Assembly (NCBI GenBank): GCA_022651385.1
Contig: JALCQR010000008.1
Location: 1-64,000, forward strand
Source of the DNA: Clostridia bacterium
GTDB taxonomy: Bacteria; Bacillota; Clostridia; Lachnospirales; Anaerotignaceae
Length of the DNA stretch: 64,000 nucleotides
Direction of reading: 5' to 3'
Each line of letters begins with the position of its first letter. Positions within the stretch are counted from its first letter, which is position 1. The position numbers and the translations under genes were made by a program. Shown piece after piece: positions 29,601-36,561 of the stretch. The notes under the pieces were generated by a model. It worked only from the letters and a program-made list of their open reading frames with translations, was not told where the DNA came from and made no database searches.

Positions 29601-29854
29601 GTATATGTTCCTCTGCTTTAAACAGCTGCTACGGCTGGGAACCCGATTCCGGCTTAGGATTTTATGGTATAAATAATTCGGCATTATTTAAAAACTGTTA
29701 CTGTTATAATGACACTGTATCAGAAACCGGCATTATATATATGCCTTCATGGAACCAAAGCACAGGAAATCTTAAAGACTCCGATATAGAACAAACTTTA
29801 AATTTACATTGGAAATATGATACTAAAACATTAACTCCGGTTTTTGCAAAATAG
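23609..29854 (+). CDS. Giant prepilin-like adhesin (2,081 residues)
   Basis: The N-terminus is a full prepilin signal (SG|FTLGEILIVVAILSII, with glutamate at +5) and hydrophobic helix, but the protein is more than ten times the length of a usual pilin. Three blocks of GLUG-like repeats (GGIVGFL, GGLVGLNG, GGFVGYNG types) start near residues 630, 1315 and 1830. A module containing YGNWP, then LCYYEKY, recurs at about 885 and 1584. GLUG-type repeats are found in surface proteins. It should be processed by PilD and could be a pilus-tip or pilus-borne adhesin. AGGTG precedes the ATG; the three minor pilin genes follow. Confidence 0.85.
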   Translation: MLASVKKHIANKSGFTLGEILIVVAILSIIAAIAIPSAIYIRNKMHQTTLDNTAREIFITAQNKLSGLKSCGLDMPEGKTMGKDEPTDFSETGLEWTNTGNSSDAYVYCASYDENFHWLDDTSYAPKDTDGEYIIELNRLTGDVYSVFYWDFNSGPYGKGSFEYPKDYNVYTDKNGNEYSLRENKSNRMKIFVGYYGSNGSFSSDIKTFDYSLLIKNEDRLSVSITPDELSVGMNTEYNIEISSATDTSNQNKYTYQIEYKNGAAYAGGGNNLTDMSTAYPNVTADITDFSFDIVLDSLEGNKHFANLYPKIKAGDDIKVTVNAMYIGSKGMYAQKEPKHGEANSLFDGLRQNSDGSPNTKGNTVQIANGRHLQNMAYEISNLGRTSDGNITPYTIKSAVLNNDIDWSDYNGINTKWTSTEPLNSFYPISNIYADTSNPITYGMNTGITSFDGKLHEIKNLNVAETKTLTDAITKSDNLYNNKNEIENRAASGLFAFMYNVGTIKDFTLSNAYVKNDFSDTSYKTGVAALCGFVSTTLNSKNKNGTIDKSTAGTIENVKFIDCTVTSEIANTGMAAGCISLLGNKGSDNSDITDGLYIKKCGSYLDDDNSDKYYKKDISSNPDYAVKSTNGNAGGIVGFLEYGVAQITDSFSAVNVYAYSNAGGIIGLSDDKLQINNCYSSCDVKALSLSDGNTGGIAGKIGGGWIKLDNCLTTCDVNGEHYSGGAFGWIDISENMYTSSVSVSNCLSYGTVTWKNNEVCQNSSNLTLSGACSGGFVGRIESSALNKSSFDMKTNCRYLSMNGYNDSNPVSSKISGYGYDYSDYSNKINILPSLYENDSSGNAYMPPASLSALQQKRKTHPYISELKNTAFPFELIKASDNSVLDYYGNWPQKRYIETALCYYEKYTNGSDTKYGFYATATMGAGQPEWTLDTLMSQKDLSSSGFYLTEDGYALISSYDIGQFNYVFDSANGTICVTDGDATKNEAGKIISGTKLEFANTNSETLTMYANVYKLPFFFQETDKDKSTEFYDKFDISYTSDKKYDESGNLKDISAYASENNPNWPHGKRQVSDNYTFYYCCHFSKTAINPYIGRTSAVMPETISKVYVRSPRQLNALGRYCCYWNSINGNFCTFIQELDLNFSTYTKAYCGVNYNMSPKGNYQNMPIGGNKNDMPYSFQNNYNGQNKKIINFKIDTESLHYVGLFGEISGTIKNINMCVDDKIAKEFNDYSEYGSGYIKATFTYGKLKALPGNTDHNQNNNYILGALVGNVSDNSLIQNCSVSGYTILGQMSSEKICVNSSGETVEINKFPNSSDFYVGGLVGLNGDYVLNCTSENKLVKFIYAHPYTDNNFYGQEKNVGGLAGSNQGVIDGCYAGGTLQIDSDNSASYGIETAKNDFYIGGVAGTNCCTGNEYGETYSNSVGTYKGTLIADSYSFCSIQKSGSANSFVPSGNIYGIAYTTDKNTSLDDYKNSCNNVSENIANCYFLNESVNLGKDNPADFDFNMENSLKAGIYYDKMSDIPDYSEVLNSGIKNAVYNISNSDISPNLFSTIPLPPSESYPYSDNLSGRAYPFPAAVENDGNYVHYGNWPLHKNNNIGLCYYEKYGDGSTGLYIYGIDTEKYSGGDPNSAETAGTWFVNTLKYENGPIVTENGYLLAAQGNADVSGLEKASAPTVNGYSFYKISASQNTDGIVKTTLPNTSVSAFYNPNFASSIRLGTLNNYYANQFDSYQIRTISEFENINSYRYNKINFEQTINITTSKTYDTPYIIPDFNGTYDGKGRRDDGIRENISIPDESYKITFTSPLTFDVYKISKTICSGIFGINHGTLKNMDVSGSMVCSYENSPYDLLIGGITGLNESDSYGNSGNVICCKVDMNISLENKSNHSGLGMTCIGGLIGKNTSDGSCFGNASFGKVAYNSNIKMNNGQGNSLYIGGFVGYNGNYMSANYSTGSVCENAYIKEGKLCAAGGFAGANYGKISACYSIGNVFSAIYNCGQFAGICSSALNSCYGWEPDSGLGFYGINNSALFKNCYCYNDTVSETGIIYMPSWNQSTGNLKDSDIEQTLNLHWKYDTKTLTPVFAK

Positions 29855-29914
29855 AAATTTACTTATTAGTTTACATACACAATCTTCTTGCCAACAGTCA
29901 CAAAGAGGGATAAT

Positions 29915-30553
29915 ATGAAAAACAAACTTAAAAATGAAAACGGTGCATCAATTATTATCGCTTTGGTATTTTTCCTTATATGTGCCTCAGTAGGAGCAAG
30001 CATACTTGCCGCGGCAAAAGCCAATTCCAGCCGTCTTGTGCTGCAGAAAAAAACGGAACAGGCCTATCTTACAGTACGTTCCGCCGCAATGCTTATTGCC
30101 GATACATTAACCAAACCCGGAGAGCCGATTGCTGTACACACCGTTACCGAAACCACATATTCCGACGGAAGCACATCAACAGATGAAAGCTGGAGCAAAA
30201 AATACAAAAGTTTTGACGCATCTTTAAACCACAAAATATATGACTCTGTTTACGGCTTAATGAGCGGCACAGGCACCGGCGGCACTTTTAATATAACAAT
30301 AAGCAAAGACGGGCTTGACGATGTCAGCGCCGATATTACAGTTTCGGAAAAAGACGGATATCATTTGAACTCTGTACTAAGGCTTAAAGGCAGTAAAACA
30401 AATGACTACGATTATATAATGAACATGTCCATGACAGCTAAAATCACGTCAAGCGAAACCGTTACTGAATATACCGACGGAGACGATACTATAAAGCAAA
30501 CCGATACCGTATACACTTTAAACTGGATAAATGTAAATTATAAAAACGGATAA
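29915..30553 (+). CDS. Minor pilin, PilX-like
   Basis: From ATG at 29915 (GAGGGATA upstream) the protein starts MKNKLKNENGASIIIALVFF and has one N-terminal hydrophobic helix. The cleavage glycine is present but the usual +5 glutamate is not, as in PilX/GspK-type minor pilins. A beta-rich head domain follows. The earlier TTG at 29888 has no binding site. It is the second gene of the rightward minor-pilin operon. Confidence 0.7.
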   Translation: MKNKLKNENGASIIIALVFFLICASVGASILAAAKANSSRLVLQKKTEQAYLTVRSAAMLIADTLTKPGEPIAVHTVTETTYSDGSTSTDESWSKKYKSFDASLNHKIYDSVYGLMSGTGTGGTFNITISKDGLDDVSADITVSEKDGYHLNSVLRLKGSKTNDYDYIMNMSMTAKITSSETVTEYTDGDDTIKQTDTVYTLNWINVNYKNG

Positions 30554-30565
30554 AGAGGTGTTGAA

Positions 30566-30880
30566 ATGAAAGTACATAAAAAAACAATTAAAAATCAAAA
30601 AGGCGAAACTTTCGTGGAGACTCTCACGGCCGTTGTTATAATATCGTTTGCTACCCTGCTTTTTACAGGGATGGTTATGGCGTCGCAAAAAATAAATATA
30701 TCGCAAAAAAACGCCGATACCGCGTTTTATAAAGCCATGGCGGAATGTGAAGCCGTATCCAAAACAAAAGATTCCGACGTATTTATTAAAGATGAAAACG
30801 GCATACAGCTTGAAAAAATCACGTGTGCTGTATCTTCCCAATATGGCTTTACGTCATACAAAGCGGAGGATAAAAAATGA
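30566..30880 (+). CDS. Minor pilin (GspI/PilV-like)
   Basis: The 104-residue protein has a leader ending KG|ETFVETLTAVVIISF, with glutamate at +5 and a hydrophobic helix. The head is short, about 60 residues. AGAGGTG precedes the ATG, and the last four bases overlap the next gene. Confidence 0.78.
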   Translation: MKVHKKTIKNQKGETFVETLTAVVIISFATLLFTGMVMASQKINISQKNADTAFYKAMAECEAVSKTKDSDVFIKDENGIQLEKITCAVSSQYGFTSYKAEDKK

Positions 30881-31350
30881 AAAAACAAAACGGCTTTACA
30901 TTTATTGAAATGCTTGCGGCAATGCTGATTTTAGGGTTTTTGATACTGCTTGTGAGAAGCGGTACAAACGCGGCAATGAAAACATATGACGAGTCAATAA
31001 GCTATTCGGAGTCAAATACATTATGTTCAACTCTTATTTTTTCTATAGAAAACGAGCTCAGATATGCCTCATCATTTAATACCGACGCCGACGGCGTTAT
31101 TAATTCTTTTACAAGCGCAGATTACGGAATGGATACGTCGTTTAAAGTTGATAACGGAAAACTTAAAATATCGTCAAGCACAAATACTTTTCCAGTTGTA
31201 GGCGGCAAAACATATACCGACGGCCTTGAAGTTTATAAGTTCCAGATAAAAAAAGGCGGCAAAGTCCCTGCCGGACAAATGATTGAAATAAATATTACAT
31301 TAAACAACGGTACATCGGTGTCAACCGAAGTGCTTAACTTAAACAGTTAG
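30877..31350 (+). CDS. Minor pilin (GspJ/PilW-like)
   Basis: The 157-residue protein begins MKKQNGFTFIEMLAAMLILG, a canonical prepilin site with glutamate at +5. The head domain is of GspJ-like length. It is the last gene of the operon, ended by the terminator at 31368. Four prepilins in a row suggest an initiation complex capping the pilus, with the giant protein as tip. Confidence 0.85.
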   Translation: MKKQNGFTFIEMLAAMLILGFLILLVRSGTNAAMKTYDESISYSESNTLCSTLIFSIENELRYASSFNTDADGVINSFTSADYGMDTSFKVDNGKLKISSSTNTFPVVGGKTYTDGLEVYKFQIKKGGKVPAGQMIEINITLNNGTSVSTEVLNLNS

Positions 31351-31367
31351 TTATACACTTATTTATT

Positions 31368-31418
31368 AAAAACAGTCCTGTTTGTCAACTTTAATGTGCA
31401 CAAACAGAGCTGTTTTTT
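31368..31418 (+). terminator. Terminator of the minor-pilin operon
   Basis: AAAAACAG with CTGTTTTTT, and an inner CTGTTTG with CAAACAG, form a two-part stem ending in T residues. Confidence 0.85.
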
Positions 31419-31455
31419 GTGTGTAAATTTAAGTTTTTGATTTTTAAAGCAATGA

Positions 31456-31485
31456 CACATTTTGTAAAATCACATTTTGTAAAAT
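31456..31485. repeat. Tandem 15-bp direct repeat before the Kelch gene
   Basis: Two adjacent copies of CACATTTTGTAAAAT, 53 bases before the start codon. It may be a regulator site or part of the promoter. Confidence 0.7.
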
Positions 31486-31537
31486 ATGGTAGAATATTTT
31501 ATGAAACATAATATTAACATCAAAGGGAGGATTTTTT

Positions 31538-33067
31538 ATGAAACGATTTTTATCAATGTTATTAGTTTTAAGTGTTTTTTCTGTATTTTTAATTAGTTCC
31601 AACACTATGGTTTTAGCGGCGGACAGTACCGAAAGTACAAATGGTACGGAAAGTACAAGCAATACAGACAACTCGGAAACCATAGATAATATGGAAAGTT
31701 CTGATGAAACGGAAACTTCCGAAACTACAGAAAGTGCTTGGGAATATGAAACACCTATAAGCAACGATTCCATGATATCCGGAGGAAGTGCTGTATCTGT
31801 AGGAAATAAAATATATTATACAGGTGGTACAAAACGCATTGGTTCTGATTATGTTATTACCAATGAAGTCAGAATCTATGATACAAATACAAAAAGATGG
31901 TCATTTGGCACACCTTTTAAAACAGCAAGGGGAGGTCATGTATCAGCTGTTTATAATAATAAAATCTATATCATGGGTGGGCAAGCAAAAAATGGAATCA
32001 CTACAACAGTAGAAATTTACGACATTAATACAGATACTTGGTCTCAAGAAAAGAGTATGTTATATTTTGAATCTTTAATGGACTGTATTTTGGTAGGAGA
32101 TAAAATATATGTATTAAATCCTGATAATACACACAATTCAAATGTACAAATATATGATATTGAAAATGATACGTGGAGCTATGGTGTTAATTTACCAGAA
32201 TATTTATATCAACCTCGAGCTGCAGCTATAGGTGACAAAATTTATGTTGTTGCAAGGACTAGCCAAAATGATGGGAAGCAAAAACCAATATATATTTATG
32301 ACACGACAACTGATTCTTGGTCCACAACAGGTACATTGCTTAATTCCGTCCATTACACAAATTGCGTTGCAGTAGGTAATAAAATATATGTTACACCATA
32401 TGAAGATTATAAAACTGTAGGAGGTTCTAACAAAACAATAATTTATGATGTAACAACAAATACATGGACACAAGGTCCAAATTTAAACGAACCACGACTT
32501 AATCGTGATATAACATTAGCTGGAAATAAAATATATGTTATTGGTGGAAATAATAGTAATTCTAAAACTACAGTTGAGTCCCTTGTTGTAGATGCTCCTA
32601 ATGATGGCACAAACGACAACAAGCTTTCTGTCCTTCTAAACCAAGGTGAATCCGTAAAGCTAAGTGTAACAAGTACCCCTTCCGACAACTCTAAATATAC
32701 TTGGACATCATCGGACGAAACTGTTGCAACAGTAGATGAAAACGGAGTAGTAACAGCCGTAAACACAGGAAAAGCAAACATATATGCCGAGAACACAGAT
32801 GATAATTTTAAAGAGTACATACCTGTAGTTGTGGTTGAGGGAACAGCAGACGAAACAAGGCTTGCCGTAAGTCTTGGCCTAAACCAGACAAAAAAGCTGT
32901 ACCTCAATGACGACTACAAAAACATAACATGGAGTTCTAACGACGACTCCAAAGTTACTGTATCGGACAGCGGTGAAATAACAGGCATAGCCAAAGGATT
33001 AGCACTTATAAATGCTTCATACAACGACGAGACATATAATATATATGTAAGAGTAACAAATTCTTAA
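31538..33067 (+). CDS. Secreted Kelch-repeat protein with Ig-like (BIG2) C-terminus
   Basis: The 509-residue protein has a signal peptide (MKRFLSMLLVLSVFSVFL, cleavage near ADS) and an acidic Ser/Thr/Glu-rich linker. About five or six Kelch blades span residues 70-350 (GNKIYYTGG, NNKIYIMGGQ, NKIYVIGG, each with VEIYD/TDTWS-type strands). Two bacterial Ig-like domains follow (YTWTSSDETVATVDENG and ITWSSNDDSKVTVSDSG). No sortase motif or membrane anchor is seen. It is probably a secreted or wall-associated beta-propeller. AAAGGGAGG lies just upstream. The Kelch half looks more AT-rich at third positions than the Ig-like half. Confidence 0.88.
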   Translation: MKRFLSMLLVLSVFSVFLISSNTMVLAADSTESTNGTESTSNTDNSETIDNMESSDETETSETTESAWEYETPISNDSMISGGSAVSVGNKIYYTGGTKRIGSDYVITNEVRIYDTNTKRWSFGTPFKTARGGHVSAVYNNKIYIMGGQAKNGITTTVEIYDINTDTWSQEKSMLYFESLMDCILVGDKIYVLNPDNTHNSNVQIYDIENDTWSYGVNLPEYLYQPRAAAIGDKIYVVARTSQNDGKQKPIYIYDTTTDSWSTTGTLLNSVHYTNCVAVGNKIYVTPYEDYKTVGGSNKTIIYDVTTNTWTQGPNLNEPRLNRDITLAGNKIYVIGGNNSNSKTTVESLVVDAPNDGTNDNKLSVLLNQGESVKLSVTSTPSDNSKYTWTSSDETVATVDENGVVTAVNTGKANIYAENTDDNFKEYIPVVVVEGTADETRLAVSLGLNQTKKLYLNDDYKNITWSSNDDSKVTVSDSGEITGIAKGLALINASYNDETYNIYVRVTNS

Positions 33068-33153
33068 ACAAAAACAGTACGAAATGAGTATGTCTATTAA
33101 TTAACACTTGGTGTATGGTGTGCATAATATGTGCCATATGTAAAATACGTATC

Positions 33154-33182
33154 TTGCACATTATAAAATCACATGCTATAAT
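33154..33182 (+). promoter_or_regulatory. Promoter of the antisense RNA
   Basis: TTGCAC and a perfect TATAAT with a 17-base spacer. A start near 33189 gives an RNA of about 88 bases. Confidence 0.82.
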
Positions 33183-33188
33183 GTAACT

Positions 33189-33276
33189 AAGTAGGAAACT
33201 GCCACAAAGGTGGTAACTCCAGTATAGCTAAACTACCTGTTTAACCGTCCAAAGTCAATAACAGGTAGTTTTTTTA
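33189..33276 (+). ncRNA. Antisense RNA antitoxin candidate
   Basis: The RNA runs from the strong promoter at 33154 to an intrinsic terminator with 12-bp stem AAACTACCTGTT/AACAGGTAGTTT and seven T residues. A small 5' hairpin forms from CCAC and GTGG. It is convergent with the toxin ORF and overlaps its stop codon and 3' untranslated region. This is the arrangement of type I pairs such as txpA/RatA and bsrG/SR4. It codes for nothing. Confidence 0.75.
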
Positions 33277-33366
33277 TTTTCTCTTATCTATGTAAGAGAG
33301 CAGTGCTATTAACATCAGAGCAAATGTAAAAGTTAACATTAATGCTTCATATATAGTTATAAGCAC
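33274..33366 (-). CDS. Small membrane toxin, putative holin-like toxin type
   Basis: A 30-residue hydrophobic peptide starts at GTG and reads (M)LITIYEALMLTFTFALML, then IALLSYIDKRK. The YEALMLTF-FALMLIALLS pattern with a charged tail matches the small putative holin-like toxins of Firmicutes. GGGGG lies three bases before the GTG and can pair with CTCCC upstream in the leader. That would mask the ribosome site, as is common in type I toxins. It is probably lethal at the membrane and restrained by the RNA at 33189. Confidence 0.78.
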   Translation of the reverse strand: MLITIYEALMLTFTFALMLIALLSYIDKRK

Positions 33367-33424
33367 TACCCCCAATCCTTAGTAAATTGGGAGCTAACCA
33401 CCTGTTTCGGTTTCCATAATAGAG

Positions 33425-33453
33425 ATACTATCACATGAATATCCATATTTCAA
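33425..33453 (-). promoter_or_regulatory. Promoter of the toxin mRNA
   Basis: TTGAAA and TAGTAT on the minus strand with a 17-base spacer, giving a leader of about 55 bases before the toxin GTG. Confidence 0.8.
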
Positions 33454-33504
33454 CATTAGAGCCGCTATAAAGTTATTTATTATTTACTAAAATTAAGTAC
33501 GCAT

Positions 33505-33542
33505 AAATAAAAACAAGCCCCAGAACCAACGGTTTTGGGGCC
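33505..33542 (-). terminator. Terminator of the ribosomal protein operon
   Basis: In minus-strand sense GGCCCCAAAACC pairs with GGTTCTGGGGCT around a three-base loop, then TTGTTTTTATTT. It follows rplL by about 18 bases. Confidence 0.92.
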
Positions 33543-33560
33543 TTTCTTGACATTCTGCAA

Positions 33561-33932
33561 TTACTTAAGTGTTACTTTTGCGCCAACTTCTTCAAGTTTA
33601 GCTTTCATTGCTTCTGCGTCTGCTTTAGCAACTGCTTCTTTGATTACCTTTGGAGCAGCATCTACTGTATCTTTAGCGTCTTTAAGTCCAAGACCTGTGA
33701 TTTCTCTTACAGCCTTGATAACTTTAATCTTCTGAGCACCGATTTCTGTAAGTTCTACGTCAAACTCTGTCTTTTCTTCTGCTGCTGGAGCTGCGCCTGC
33801 TGCTGCTACTGCAACACCTGCTGCTGCTGATACGCCGAATTCCTCTTCTGCTGCTTTTACTAAATCGTTAAGTTCAACAACTGTAAGTTCTTTAACAGCT
33901 GCGATAATTTCTTCAATTGATAACTTTGCCAT
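33561..33932 (-). CDS. rplL: Ribosomal protein bL12 (L7/L12)
   Basis: The 123-residue stalk protein begins [17 protein letters not shown]. It has the Ala/Gly-rich hinge ([19 protein letters not shown]) and the C-terminal factor-binding domain ([20 protein letters not shown]). It recruits translation GTPases. GGAGG precedes the ATG at 33932. Confidence 0.98.
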   Translation of the reverse strand: MAKLSIEEIIAAVKELTVVELNDLVKAAEEEFGVSAAAGVAVAAAGAAPAAEEKTEFDVELTEIGAQKIKVIKAVREITGLGLKDAKDTVDAAPKVIKEAVAKADAEAMKAKLEEVGAKVTLK

Positions 33933-33980
33933 TATAAGCACCTCCGAATATTATAGGTTTTTGATTTCATATATATTTTA

Positions 33981-34478
33981 TTATTCTGCTGCCTGAGCAT
34001 CCTTTTCTGCAATCTGTTTGATAACACGTGCGAAAGATGACATTGGGCTCTTGAAGCTTCCAAGAAGTTTTGAAAGAAGAACTTCTCTTGACGGAATACC
34101 TGCAATTGCCTTCGTGCTTGCTGCGTCATATACTGTATCTTCTATAATGCTTGCCTTAAACCGAAGGTTTTCAAGTGTCTTTGTAGCCTGATTAAGTATA
34201 GATGCCGCTGCTGTAGCCTCGTCATAGCTGAATGCAAAAGTACTCGGTCCTTCAAGATACTGTGTAAGTCCTTCAAATTTTGTACCTTTAACAGCAAGTG
34301 CAAACATTGTATTCTTGTATACTTTATAATCAACGCCCGCATCTCTTAATGACTTTCTAAGCTTAGTATCTTCATCAACTGTTAGACCTCTTCCGTCAAC
34401 AATTACTACAGATGCCGCTTTCTGAAGTCTTTCTTTAATTTCATTTACTACAGCTTGTTTCTTTTCAGTATTTGCCAT
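33981..34478 (-). CDS. rplJ: Ribosomal protein uL10
   Basis: The 165-residue protein begins MANTEKKQAVVNEIKERL with the conserved VDGRGLTVDE region, and its C-terminal helix binds L12 dimers to form the stalk base. AGGAGG precedes the ATG. Expression is probably controlled through the leader at 34505-34632. Confidence 0.97.
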   Translation of the reverse strand: MANTEKKQAVVNEIKERLQKAASVVIVDGRGLTVDEDTKLRKSLRDAGVDYKVYKNTMFALAVKGTKFEGLTQYLEGPSTFAFSYDEATAAASILNQATKTLENLRFKASIIEDTVYDAASTKAIAGIPSREVLLSKLLGSFKSPMSSFARVIKQIAEKDAQAAE

Positions 34479-34504
34479 TGTTACACCTCCTCATGTAAAA
34501 TTAA

Positions 34505-34632
34505 AAAAGCTTCTCTGCCAATAGACAGAGAAGCTGATAAAATCAATCACTAATCCTCGGCAGGCAATCTTACGATTTTACGCTTTCGCGCCTACTGTCT
34601 ACGGCAGTATCAAACACTTATATTAAGTTAAC
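34505..34632 (-). ncRNA. L10 (rplJ) ribosomal protein leader with attenuator
   Basis: The transcript between rplA and rplJ contains GACAGTAGGCG, AAAGCG and AAGATTGCCTGCCGAGGA, features of the L10 leader where L10-L12 bind. It ends in the stem AGCTTCTCTGTC/GGCAGAGAAGCT followed by TTTT, an attenuator-type terminator just before the rplJ start. Confidence 0.85.
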
Positions 34633-34684
34633 ACATTTCTTTTACCATGTCAACTATTTTTTTATCTGACACAGCCGTAAATAA

Positions 34685-35380
34685 TTACTCTGAAAGTTTA
34701 GCTGTGTTGACTTTTATGCCAGGGCCCATTGTGGATGTTAATACAACACTCCTAAGATACTGGCCCTTAGCTGTCTGAGGTCTTGCTTTTATAATTGCAC
34801 TCATAAGAGTCTGGAAGTTTGCTGATAATTTTTCTGAACCAAATGATGCCTTGCCGATTGGGACATGGATGATATTTGTTTTGTCAAGACGGTATTCAAT
34901 TTTGCCGGCTTTAATTTCTTTAATTGCTTTTGTGACATCCATAGTAACTGTTCCTGCCTTAGGGTTTGGCATTAAGCCTTTAGGTCCAAGTATACGGCCT
35001 AAACGCCCTACTATACCCATCATATCAGGTGTAGCTACTACAACGTCATATTCAAACCAGTTTTCGTTCTGGATTTTAGGAACAAGTTCCTGTCCGCCTA
35101 CGAAATCTGCGCCTGCTGCCAAAGCTTCGTCAGCTTTTGCACCTTTTGCGAAAACCAAAACACGAACTTTTTTACCTGTGCCGTTTGGAAGTACAACTGC
35201 ACCACGAACCTGCTGGTCTGCGTGTCTGTTGTCTACGCCTAAACGGATATGAGCCTCTATTGTCTCATCAAATTTTGCGTTTGATGTCTTTTCTACGAGA
35301 TCGATGGCGTCTGCTGCGTCATAATATGTTGCGCTGTCTACAAGCTTAGCTTTTTCTAAATATTTCTTTCCTCTTTTCAC
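34685..35380 (-). CDS. rplA: Ribosomal protein uL1
   Basis: The 231-residue protein begins [20 protein letters not shown] and has [16 protein letters not shown] and [14 protein letters not shown]. It binds 23S rRNA at the exit-site stalk and often represses its own mRNA. A folded motif precedes the gene at 35398. Confidence 0.98.
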   Translation of the reverse strand: MKRGKKYLEKAKLVDSATYYDAADAIDLVEKTSNAKFDETIEAHIRLGVDNRHADQQVRGAVVLPNGTGKKVRVLVFAKGAKADEALAAGADFVGGQELVPKIQNENWFEYDVVVATPDMMGIVGRLGRILGPKGLMPNPKAGTVTMDVTKAIKEIKAGKIEYRLDKTNIIHVPIGKASFGSEKLSANFQTLMSAIIKARPQTAKGQYLRSVVLTSTMGPGIKVNTAKLSE

Positions 35381-35397
35381 TTTCGTGTCCTCCTTAT

Positions 35398-35427
35398 GTG
35401 GTAATATCGGGAGAAAGTCCCTCCCAC
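35398..35427 (-). promoter_or_regulatory. Leader stem before rplA (possible L1 site)
   Basis: In mRNA sense GTGGGAGGGA, a short loop, TCCCG and then ACCAC fold into a stem that ends just before the AGGAGG of rplA. A very similar copy precedes rplK at 35903. L1 is known to regulate the rplK-rplA mRNA in other bacteria. Confidence 0.55.
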
Positions 35428-35458
35428 TGATGATAAGCTCAAAGCCTATCCAAACAAA

Positions 35459-35884
35459 TTACTCTTCTACAACAATACCCATGCTTCTTGCTGTTCCGCA
35501 AATCATTTTGTATGCGGTATCAACTGATGCGGCATTGAGATCCGGCATTTTAAACTCAGCAATTTTCATTACTTCTGCCTTAGGTATCTTTGCTACCTTT
35601 GTCTTGTTAGGTACTCCTGAGCCTGATTCGATTTTGCATGCCTTCTTAAGAAGAATTGCTGCAGGCGGAGTTTTTGTCACAAATGTGAAGCTTCTGTCTG
35701 CGTATACTGTTATAACTACAGGAATTATAAGACCGGCCTCTTTTGCTGTCTTTTCGTTGAATTCCTTGCAGAAGCCCATGATATTAAGACCATGCTGGCC
35801 AAGTGCAGGACCTACCGGCGGAGCTGGTGTTGCCTTACCTGCTGCGATTTGTAATTTAATATAACCTGTTACTTTCTTTGCCAT
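35459..35884 (-). CDS. rplK: Ribosomal protein uL11
   Basis: The 141-residue protein begins [20 protein letters not shown] with [22 protein letters not shown]. It binds the GTPase centre of 23S rRNA. TAGGAGGTG precedes the ATG at 35884; the longer in-frame start at 35935 runs through the leader stem. Confidence 0.98.
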   Translation of the reverse strand: MAKKVTGYIKLQIAAGKATPAPPVGPALGQHGLNIMGFCKEFNEKTAKEAGLIIPVVITVYADRSFTFVTKTPPAAILLKKACKIESGSGVPNKTKVAKIPKAEVMKIAEFKMPDLNAASVDTAYKMICGTARSMGIVVEE

Positions 35885-35902
35885 ATCGGCACCTCCTATA
35901 AT

Positions 35903-35931
35903 GTGGTAATTAACGGGATTTTCCCTCCCAC
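35903..35931 (-). promoter_or_regulatory. Leader stem before rplK (possible L1 site)
   Basis: The motif GTGGGAGGGA, AAAA, TCCCG and TACCAC matches the copy at 35398. It is preceded by a separate hairpin, GCACAC pairing with GTGTGC (35932-35951). Confidence 0.55.
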
Positions 35932-35972
35932 GCACACTTCTTTAGTGTGCAGCTGATAACTTTCAAAAAATC

Positions 35973-36539
35973 TTACTCCATTTTCTCAAGCTGCGTATAG
36001 TCAAGCTCAACAGGTGTTTCTCTGCCGAAGATAGAAAGACTTACAATAACTGTATGCTTGCTTTCGTTTATCTCTTTTATAATACCTGTCGAATTTTTGA
36101 ACGGACCGCTTGATACCTTTACGCTTTCTCCAAGCTCAAAATCGAATTTAACAGTGTTTTCCTCTATACCCATAGCCATTACTTCCTCATCGGTAAGCGG
36201 CACAGGTTTGCTGCCGGGACCTACAAAGCTTGTTACGCCTCTTGTATTTCTTACAACGTACCATGTTTCGTCGTTCATTATCATTTTGATAAATACATAT
36301 CCTGCATATGTCTTATGCTTTACAGTACGTCTCTGTCCGTTTTTCTCTTCGATTTCATCTTGCATAGGCACATCAATCTCGCATATTAGCTCTTGCATGC
36401 CTCTGTTTTCAACAGCTTTTTCAATATTGGCCTTTACTTTGTTCTCATAGCCGGAATACGTATGAACAACATACCATTTTGGCTCATTTGAAGTTTCTTC
36501 TGGCAGGCCGTTTTCAGCATTCATATTTTCATCAGACAT
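35973..36539 (-). CDS. nusG: Transcription antitermination/pausing factor NusG
   Basis: The 188-residue protein has the NGN domain (KWYVVHTYSGYENKVKANIE, GYVFIKM) and a KOW domain (VSSGPFKNSTGIIKEINE). Position between secE and rplK is the usual one. It contacts RNA polymerase and couples it to the ribosome. Confidence 0.98.
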   Translation of the reverse strand: MSDENMNAENGLPEETSNEPKWYVVHTYSGYENKVKANIEKAVENRGMQELICEIDVPMQDEIEEKNGQRRTVKHKTYAGYVFIKMIMNDETWYVVRNTRGVTSFVGPGSKPVPLTDEEVMAMGIEENTVKFDFELGESVKVSSGPFKNSTGIIKEINESKHTVIVSLSIFGRETPVELDYTQLEKME

Positions 36540-36561
36540 AATCTCATCCTTTTTAATGTGA

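Noticed and set aside
23784-29684. Many minus-strand ORFs within the giant prepilin gene
   Set aside because: They lack ribosome sites and familiar domains and are explained by the codon bias of the real gene.
33068-33480. Riboswitch for the ribosomal operon
   Set aside because: The two consensus promoters, terminator and 30-codon peptide fit a toxin-antitoxin locus better, and the region is downstream of rplL.
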